NCBI GenBank assembly: GCA_001313085.1
Contig: BBFE01000077.1
Coordinates: 1-6,246 of the forward strand
Length of the DNA stretch: 6,246 nt
Source: Paenibacillus sp. JCM 18996
GTDB lineage: Bacteria > Bacillota > Bacilli > Paenibacillales > NBRC-103111
Direction: 5' to 3'
The notes under the pieces are model-generated. The model made no database searches. It was given only the letters and a program-made list of their open reading frames with translations, and had not been told where the DNA came from. Every line of letters begins with the position of its first letter. Within the stretch, counting starts at the first letter, position 1. The translations under genes and the position numbers were made by a program. Below are positions 1-4,351 of the stretch, in pieces.

Positions 1-2
1 CG

Positions 3-143
3 GCTCCAGCCGCAGGAACAAGCGCACCGGCCGCAGCAGCAGGGCCAGCCGGTTCCTCCTCGCTGCCGCTGTACTTGTCCGTCGCCGCTTTAGCAATAGC
101 GATCCTTTCCCTGATCATGAACATGATGAAAAAGAAAGCCTGA
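3..143 (+). CDS. C-terminal tail of a membrane-anchored protein (5' end outside window)
   Basis: The frame is open from the left edge to TGA at 141-143 and encodes about 46 residues. It starts with a low-complexity Ala/Pro/Gly/Ser linker (APAAGTSAPAAAAG...), then one hydrophobic stretch of about 21 residues (LPLYLSVAALAIAILSLIMN), then a short basic end (MMKKKA). This is the look of an exported domain tethered by a flexible linker and a single C-terminal transmembrane helix with a cytoplasmic lysine tail. The globular domain is upstream of the window, so the function cannot be read. Envelope proteins with this ending include YcnI-like (DUF1775) copper-associated proteins, but nothing visible here proves that. 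Confidence 0.6.
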   Translation, partial: APAAGTSAPAAAAGPAGSSSLPLYLSVAALAIAILSLIMNMMKKKA

Positions 144-171
144 TTATCAGCGCTCCTTCGGCATAGTGGGT

Positions 172-200
172 CTGTTCAAAAAAGCTCTTTTTTTGAACAG
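172..200 (+). terminator. A/T-rich perfect hairpin, possible terminator of the upstream gene
   Basis: The arm CTGTTCAAAAAA (172-183) is repeated in inverted form as TTTTTTGAACAG (189-200), giving a 12-bp stem around a 5-base loop. It starts 28 bases after the stop of the membrane-anchored protein. A second small inverted repeat (GGCTC/GAGCC, about 200-212) and a T8 tract (223-230) follow. The stem is not directly followed by a T run, so it is not a canonical intrinsic terminator; termination could occur in the internal T run or at the T8 tract. It could also be a dispersed palindromic repeat. Confidence 0.45.
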
Positions 201-300
201 GCTCATAGAGCCGTAAGGAGTGTTTTTTTTCCGCGGTGAGCTGTGTTCCTCCCCCAGGTTGGTGATCTCCCGCCGGGTTTTTTTCTTACCAGATAGGGAT

Positions 301-345
301 TGAGTCTATCAACGCTCCTGTGGTACTGTAATAGGAGCAGACTCA
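301..345 (+). other. Bulged hairpin in the leader of the small membrane protein
   Basis: TGAGTCT (301-307) pairs with AGACTCA (339-345), and GCTCCT (314-319) pairs with AGGAGC (333-338). Together they make a 13-bp stem with a one-sided 6-base bulge (ATCAAC) and a 13-base loop. It lies just before the ribosome binding site (AAAGGA, 351-356) of the gene at 364. The position suggests a leader RNA structure or an operator. I do not recognise it as any known riboswitch or T-box. Confidence 0.35.
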
Positions 346-363
346 GGTAGAAAGGATCCGTCT

Positions 364-565
364 ATGTCATCGATCATCGTTATTCTATTTTGTTTGATTA
401 TTTTGGGGTCACTTTTCAGCTATGCAGTTCTATGCTTTTTTTCAGCACAAAAGAAGCAGAGGCTGGCTGATGCTGCTCTGCACCGTTGCAGCCATCGTCC
501 TTTTCGTAATTGCGGTAAGCAACAGATGGATTATCCCGCCTGACAGTCCTATCAAAACGATTTGA
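364..565 (+). CDS. Small two-helix membrane protein, frameshifted
   Basis: ATG 364 follows AAAGGA (351-356) at good spacing. The first frame reads MSSIIVILFCLIILGSLFSY and on to AVLCFF, an N-terminal membrane helix, then degenerates into an unlikely tail ending at 543. The next frame, entered at the T7 run 436-442, reads QHKRSRGW, then a second helix (LMLLCTVAAIVLFVIAV), then SNRWIIPPDSPIKTI and TGA at 563-565. Removing one T joins the two into a 66-residue protein: helix, short basic cytoplasmic loop, helix, short polar tail. A strong terminator follows at once, so this is probably a single-gene transcript. The family is not recognised. The alternative is a 59-residue product ending at 543, or a 47-residue one starting at ATG 422. 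Confidence 0.5.
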
Positions 566-568
566 GTG

Positions 569-625
569 AAAAAAAGAGACCGGATCTTCTCTCTGGCAGG
601 GAGACTTTCGGTTTCTTTTTTTTTT
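569..625 (+). terminator. Intrinsic terminator after the small membrane protein
   Basis: AAGAGACCG pairs with CGGTTTCTT (one G-U pair), with an inner TCTCTC/GGGAGA stem, and a run of ten T follows (616-625). It begins four bases after TGA 565. A-tract before and T-tract after the stem also allow termination from the opposite strand. Confidence 0.75.
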
Positions 626-696
626 CAATGAACGCTCTATCCATAACTTTCCATGTTTCAAAAGAATGCTGGCCCATCAAGGCTTTCAGAACTCTA

Positions 697-730
697 TGAG
701 AATTACATTAGAACATTCTCATTGTAATTC
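697..730. promoter_or_regulatory. Overlapping inverted repeats upstream of the riboswitch transcript
   Basis: Two inverted repeats share bases: TGAGAAT (697-703) with ATTCTCA (715-721), and GAATTACA (700-707) with TGTAATTC (723-730). They cannot both form as hairpins. They overlap the candidate -35 of the promoter at 722-750, so an operator is the more likely role. No specific regulator is recognised. Confidence 0.35.
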
Positions 731-750
731 CTCTGGGAATCTATCAGAAT
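722..750 (+). promoter_or_regulatory. Candidate sigma-A promoter for the riboswitch/CAP transcript
   Basis: TTGTAA (722-727) and CAGAAT (745-750) are 17 bases apart and match the -35 and -10 consensus in four of six positions each. A start near 757 would place the 5' end just before the first paired element of the aptamer. This is a weak match supported mainly by position. Confidence 0.35.
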
Positions 751-764
751 AGTACTCGAACAAC

Positions 765-890
765 AAACAGCCGAAGCTCTTAATAGAGAGCGCGGGGGAT
801 CCAAGTTAAGGGGTGAAGCCTTTCTCGTGAAGGCAGGGGAAACTCTCAACCGAATCCGTCAGCTAACCTCGCAGGCTAAGAAGGGAGAAA
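765..890 (+). ncRNA. c-di-AMP riboswitch (ydaO/yuaA family)
   Basis: The sequence carries the hallmark conserved blocks of this aptamer class: GCGGGGGATCCAA near 791-803, GGGGTGAAGCC at 810-820, GGGGAAACTCTC around 836-847, and CCGAATCCGTCAGCTAACCT at 850-869 followed by CGCAGGC. Visible helices are AGCC/GGCT (769-772 with 874-877, the closing stem), GCTCT/AGAGC (776-780 with 787-791) and GCCTT/AAGGC (818-822 with 830-834). Family knowledge: these RNAs bind cyclic di-AMP and usually lower expression when it is abundant; targets are typically cell-wall hydrolases, other envelope proteins and potassium or osmolyte transporters. Here the aptamer ends right at the ribosome binding site of the CAP gene, with no separate terminator between them. 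Confidence 0.93.
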
Positions 891-896
891 CATCGA

Positions 897-1755
897 ATGA
901 AGAAACAGTTTGGTAAAATGATTATGACGGGGGCCTTGGTATTGGGGCCGCTATTGAGCGCAGGAACCGCTTTCGCGGCAACCGCCGATACAACCCAGGA
1001 AGCCCCTGTTCACCGCATAAGCTACAATGTACAAGCTTTTGCGTTTGACGGTTATACCTGGACACAGCTGCAAGGAAATAACTGGGAGCAAATCTTCAAG
1101 GATGTATTTACCGGGTTCCCTGGACAAGTAAATCTACCCGCTCCGACACCTGCACCACAACCTCAACCGCAGCCAACTCCTGCTCCGCAGCCAACTCCTG
1201 CTCCGCAGCCAACTCCTGCTCCGCAGCCAGCTCCTGCTCCGAAGCCAGCCCCTGCTCCGCAGCCAACTCCTGCTCCGCAGCCAGCTCCTGCTCCGAAGCC
1301 AGCCCCGGTTCCGCAGCAAAAGCCTGTGCAGAAGCCAGCGCCTCAGCCTGTGCAGAAGCCAGCCCCGGCCGCACAGAACAGCAGCGCATCCGAATTTGAG
1401 AAGCAAGTGCTGCAGCTCGTCAACCAGGAAAGAGCCAAAGCCGGCTTGAAAGCATTGAGCATGGACACGAACTTGTCCAAAGTTGCAATGGCCAAAGCCC
1501 AAGATATGTACAAAAAACAACTATTTTGACCACAATTCTCCAACTTACGGATCCCCGTTTGACATGATGAAGAGCTTCGGCATCTCCTTCAACACCGCAG
1601 GAGAAAACATAGCTAAAGGCCAAACCAGCCCGCAGCAAGTGATGAACGATTGGATGAACAGCGCAGGTCACAGAGCCAACATTCTAAACAGCAGCTTTAC
1701 CAAAATCGGTGTCGCTGAATATAACGGAGAATGGGTCCAGGAATTCATAGGCTAG
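897..1755 (+). CDS. Secreted proline-rich CAP/SCP-domain protein (YkwD-like), frameshifted
   Basis: The start ATG 897 follows GGGAG (883-887). Residues 1-27 are a clear signal peptide (MKKQF... hydrophobic core ... GTAFA, then ATADT). An unassigned stretch to about residue 80 follows, then about 75 residues of Pro/Ala/Gln repeats (PTPAPQ units), a typical extended spacer through or along the wall. The C-terminal domain is CAP (PF00188 type): FEKQVLQLVNQERAKAGLKA, then FDHNSP, then GENIA, then WMNSAGHRANILN, carrying the conserved histidines and glutamate. The first frame ends at 1529 because of an extra A in the A6 run 1512-1517. With five A the text reads DMYKNNYFDHNSP and continues to TAG 1753-1755, for 285 residues. 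CAP proteins of this type are extracellular; YkwD and relatives are linked to wall or spore-coat functions, but the activity is not settled. Control by the upstream c-di-AMP riboswitch supports a role in envelope homeostasis. Confidence 0.88.
1170..1313 (+). repeat. Eight tandem 18-bp units encoding the Pro/Ala/Gln spacer
   Basis: Eight uninterrupted 18-bp units of the type CAGCCAACTCCTGCTCCG lie in frame within the CAP gene. Units 3-5 (1206-1259) and 6-8 (1260-1313) form a near-identical 54-bp second-order duplication of the pattern CAGCCAA, CAGCCAG, AAGCCAG. Each unit codes for six residues such as QPTPAP, QPAPAP or KPAPAP. Unit number is likely to vary between strains by slippage. Confidence 0.9.
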
Positions 1756-1764
1756 GATCATAAC

Positions 1765-1810
1765 AAAAAAAAGGCTGCTTCCGGCATAACTGCCGAAGCA
1801 GCCTTTTTTT
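1765..1810. terminator. Intrinsic terminator after the CAP gene
   Basis: AAGGCTGCTTCCGGCA (1771-1786) pairs with TGCCGAAGCAGCCTT (one bulged base) around the loop TAAC, and is followed by a T run to 1810. An A8 run precedes the stem, so it can act in both directions. Confidence 0.88.
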
Positions 1811-1904
1811 GTGGCAGCATAACAGGATAACCCGAAGTTAGGCGAATTGGCTTTCCATAAGGTATACTGTTGGGAAACAGTTTGTTTTTTTATGGAGTGA
1901 TGGG

Positions 1905-2340
1905 ATGCTTATCAATTTAAAGGACAGAATAGACGAAACAGATGTGAGAGAGCTGCTTGAATATTCCATGTTTGATGAACCTGAAAAGGTGGATAAAGCG
2001 TTAGAGGAGTACAGGTACGGCCCGGAGGTTGAATTATATGGGTTGGAAACCGTGGACAGGCTGGTTGGCATGGTAGGGTGCAGAAAGCTTGGCGGCGGTG
2101 AACTGGAGATCAGACATTTGTCCATTTTCCCGGAATTCCGGAGAAAAGGGTATGGGGCTTTGCTGATCAAGGAATTAGCCAAATTAAAGCGGCCTGAGAC
2201 CATTTCGGCTGAGACGGATGACTATGGGGTAGATTTTTTACAGAAATGTCGGCTTTCGCGTCATCAGTTTGGGAGAACGATACCCGGGCGTAGAGAGATA
2301 CCGCTGCGAATTAGATTGGGCCAGCCATGAAGACAACTAG
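1905..2340 (+). CDS. GNAT-family N-acetyltransferase, frameshifted near the C-terminus
   Basis: ATG 1905 is preceded by GGAG (1894-1897) and a possible -10 (TATACT, 1863-1868). Residues 70-91 (RHLSIFPEFRRKGYGALLIK and on) form GNAT motif A, with the acetyl-CoA pyrophosphate-binding RRKGYG at 79-84. The ETDD...FLQKC segment near 103-115 is the usual beta5/alpha4 region. After KC (2244-2249) the reading frame slips: dropping one base around 2249-2250 restores GFRVISLGERYPGVERYRC and then ELDWASHEDN, ending at TAG 2338-2340. That C-terminus is typical of the family, while the uncorrected tail ending at 2330 is not. The restored protein is 144 residues. The substrate cannot be inferred; the fold transfers acetyl from acetyl-CoA to an amine. 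It appears to be a single-gene unit between two terminators. Confidence 0.82.
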
Positions 2341-2362
2341 CATCGAAGGTGGATGAAAAAAC

Positions 2363-2405
2363 AAAAAAAACCGCTAACTCAAGGTTAACGGGGCTCGTTT
2401 TTTTG
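2363..2405. terminator. Bidirectional terminator between the GNAT gene and minus-strand genes
   Basis: CCGCTAAC (2371-2378) pairs with GTTAACGG (2384-2391) with one mismatch. A T7 tract follows at 2398-2404 for plus-strand transcripts, and an A8 run precedes the stem (2363-2370), which gives a directly abutting U tract on the minus strand. It therefore fits the minus-strand genes best and can also serve the GNAT gene. Confidence 0.75.
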
Positions 2406-2414
2406 CGGGTATTC

Positions 2415-2657
2415 CTACCATTCGACTGACCAGGCGCTCTCATAGGCACGGTTTCTTTGTGTACGGGACTGATTTGCTTCAGCAGCGGCGGGGGAAATGT
2501 AGCGCAGCGGAAGCGGTCTTGCCGGTTCAGCTGGAGCTGCTTGCCCAGGCACAAGCTTCAAGCTTGACGTCAAGCTACCTTGCGGCGGACGCTTCTTGAT
2601 GCGTCAGATTCGGCTGACTTTCGCTTTCCTGTGTACAGTATTTAATTGTGCTTTCAC
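2415..2657 (-). pseudogene. Possible small basic protein with an in-frame TGA
   Basis: On the minus strand a GTG at 2657 follows GGAGGAAGG. The frame reads MKAQLNTVHRKAKVSRI, then TGA (2606-2604), then RIKKRPPQGSLTSSL and a further 47 residues ending NRAYESAWSVEW before TAG 2417-2415. The second part has ordinary codon use for this window and ends just ahead of a minus-strand terminator. It lies 69 bases downstream of the thioesterase stop, so the two could be co-transcribed. If real it is an 80-residue basic protein of unknown family with one nonsense codon or sequence error. The evidence is position, the ribosome binding site and composition only, so it may be non-coding. Confidence 0.33.
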
Positions 2658-2726
2658 TTGATGTTACCTTCCTCCACTATATGGAGCGGCACGCAGCCGT
2701 CGGATCAAATAATTTGGGCAAACGGC

Positions 2727-3284
2727 TTAAGGCAGCAGCAAATGCGGGTTTGCAAGATGATAATCGGGGCCGAAAATATCCGCGAAGGATTTGCTTTCCT
2801 TGCGTCTGATTTTCCGTGCTTCCTTACGGACCGGTGCGGTCTCGAACAGCTGCTTTTCTTCATCCGTTTCCGGAATGATAGCGGGTACTTCCGTTGGACG
2901 GTCATCTTCGCCCAGTGCGACGAAGGTGAGAAAGGAAGTGGCGCACACCTTGCGTTCACCCGTCAGCAGGTCCTCGGTCACAACCCGGACGAACACTTCC
3001 ATCGAGGTTTTGTGGGTCCAGGTGACAAAAGCGGACAGGCACACTGCGTCTCCCTTTTTTTCACCGGATGGAGGAAATCCACTGAATCCGTGGACGCTGT
3101 GACCACGGGGCGCCGCGCATGCCGGGTGGCCGCTATTGTGGCCACATCGTCAATATAGGCCATCAGCTTGCCCCCAAAAAATCGTGCCGTGATGATTCGT
3201 GTCCGGAGGCAGGACAATGGAGGCTTTTATTGTAAAAGACGCTCTCGCCGGTTTGGCGGGCAAAGTATCTTGAGGATTGCTCAT
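2727..3284 (-). CDS. Acyl-CoA thioesterase, hotdog fold (YkhA/BACH-like), two frameshifts
   Basis: The start ATG (3284-3282) follows AAGGTGA, and the protein begins MSNPQDTLPAKPARASFTIK. The conserved block LPPDTNHHGTIFGGKLMAY then IDDVATIAA is diagnostic of hotdog thioesterases of the YkhA/BACH type, in which an Asn and an Asp of this region act in catalysis. VVTASTDSVDFLHPV and FVTWTHKTSMEVFVRVV then LTGERKVCATSFLTFVALG complete the fold. A charged tail (PETDEEKQLFETAPVRKEAR and on to FADIFG) ends at TAA 2729-2727. Two breaks are visible: an extra T in the run at 3176-3181 (IFGGK reads as IFWGQ), and an indel in the A7G3 run (3052-3061) between HPVKK and GDAVC. The reconstructed length is about 184 residues, close to the family norm. 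It hydrolyses acyl-CoA to free acid and CoA in the cytoplasm. It is divergent from the LysR gene. Confidence 0.87.
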
Positions 3285-3435
3285 TCGATTTCACCTTACC
3301 TATATAATATTTACTTCGTTTAAGTGTACAGGAACAAAATGGACAGGTAAAGTACATAATTCGAATGCTTTTTTATTCATTTTATCTATAGGTCGTCGGA
3401 CAGCCAAACATATCGTAAAGAACAGGAGTCAATTG
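3285..3435. promoter_or_regulatory. Divergent promoter region between thioesterase and LysR genes
   Basis: This 151-bp A/T-rich gap must hold both promoters. TATAAT (3303-3308) on the plus strand and the overlapping TATTAT (3309-3304) on the minus strand are the best -10 candidates. TTTTATCTATAGG (3376-3388) is a further plus-strand candidate nearer the LysR start. None has a convincing -35 at 17 bases. LysR regulators commonly bind such divergent gaps, but I could not pick out a clear T-N11-A box. Confidence 0.4.
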
Positions 3436-4328
3436 ATGGATATCCGCCATTTAACCTATTTTATAGCAGTAGCCGAACACCGCAGTTTCACAAAAGCCGC
3501 CGAAAGCCTTCATATTACCCAGCCCACTCTGTCCAAAATGGTCCGTCTGTTGGAACAGCGGCTGAATGTGACTTTGTTCGACCGCTCAGGCAAACAGATC
3601 GAGCTCACCGATGCGGGCCGGACCATTCTTCAATCCTCCCGGCAGATTGTGAGAGCTTTCGATAACTTGTCCGCAGAACTGGCGGATGTGGTGCAGCTCA
3701 AAAAAAGGGATCATCGCTTCGGGCTTCCCCCAATGGTGGGCGGACGCTTCTTCCCTTCTATTATTGAACGTTTCCATCTCAAATATCCGGACATTCGGCT
3801 GCAATTGGCAGAACAGGAGGAAAGACGATCGAACAGGAGGTGGACAGCGGGGAACTCGATCTCGGAATGGTTGTGCTTCCGGTGGACGATGAGAGAAAAT
3901 TTCACTTTTTGCACTGCTTGAAGGAGGATGTTCGGCTGCTCGTCCATACCGGCCACCGGCTCGCTTCACGGGTGCAAGTGCAGATAACTGAGCTGAAGCA
4001 GGAGCCTTTTATCCTGTTCCGTGAAGATTTTAACCTGCGCTATTTGATTCTGGAGGAGTGCCGGCGGGCAGGATTCGAGCCTGAAATCGTGTTAGAGAGC
4101 TCCCAATGGGACTTTATTACGGAAATGGTTGCTTCCAAATTCGGTGTGACTCTTTTGCCCGAGTCCGTATGCCGATCGCTTGACCCTGCGCGCTTTCGCA
4201 CCGTCCCCTTGTTGAAGTCCGCCATTCCCTGGCGTCTTTCCATGATCTGGCGTAAAGATAAATATTTATCCTACGCGGCCAGGGAATGGATCCGTTTCAT
4301 GCAGTCGATTCTTGAGGGAAAAGGATAA
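3436..4328 (+). CDS. LysR-family transcriptional regulator (CidR/YwbI-like), frameshifted
   Basis: ATG 3436 follows AGGAG (3424-3428). Residues 1-61 form the LysR winged helix-turn-helix: MDIRHLTYFIAVAEHRSFTK, AAESLHITQPTLSKMVRLLE, then LFDRSGKQIELTDAG. The substrate-binding domain follows (FGLPPMVGGRFFPSIIERF...). The LPPMVG block and the later FILFREDFNLRYLI and LESSQWDFITEMVASKFGV blocks resemble the CidR/YwbI subgroup, which controls holin-like cid/lrg or overflow-metabolism genes in other Bacillales. The first frame ends at 3921. A missing base near 3815-3820 explains this: adding one G gives AEQGGKTIEQEVDSGELDLG and continues in frame to TAA 4326-4328, for 297 residues, the normal LysR length. 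Residues RDH at 3706-3714 look like a second, self-compensating pair of indels (expected LKKGIIRFG). The target genes are not evident; the divergent thioesterase is a candidate by position only. Confidence 0.88.
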
Positions 4329-4351
4329 GCAACAAAGCCGCCCTGGGTTGA

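Noticed and set aside
240..290. C-rich stretch followed by a T7 run as a second terminator
   Set aside because: No stable stem could be drawn directly before the T run.
416..661. Minus-strand open frame of 81 codons
   Set aside because: It spans the intrinsic terminator at 569-625 and is antisense to the small membrane protein.
1170..1313. Regular repeats that might be a CRISPR array
   Set aside because: The 18-bp units are directly adjacent with no spacers and are in frame within a coding region.
1512..1517. Programmed frameshifting as the explanation for the split genes
   Set aside because: Breaks occur in every gene regardless of family, in both directions, and none of these families is known to use recoding; sequence error is simpler.
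1108..1520. Long minus-strand open frames opposite the CAP gene
   Set aside because: They are low-complexity complements of the proline-rich repeats and have no ribosome binding site.
2264..2554. Minus-strand open frame of 96 codons
   Set aside because: It runs through the bidirectional terminator and into the GNAT gene, and its composition is less protein-like than the overlapping frame ending at 2415.
2604..2606. TGA read as selenocysteine or tryptophan
   Set aside because: No hairpin resembling a SECIS is evident after it, and other genes in the window use TGA as a normal stop.
2646..3158. Plus-strand open frame of 170 codons
   Set aside because: It lies antisense to the thioesterase, whose conserved hotdog motifs are on the minus strand; the plus frame resembles nothing and has no supporting start signal.
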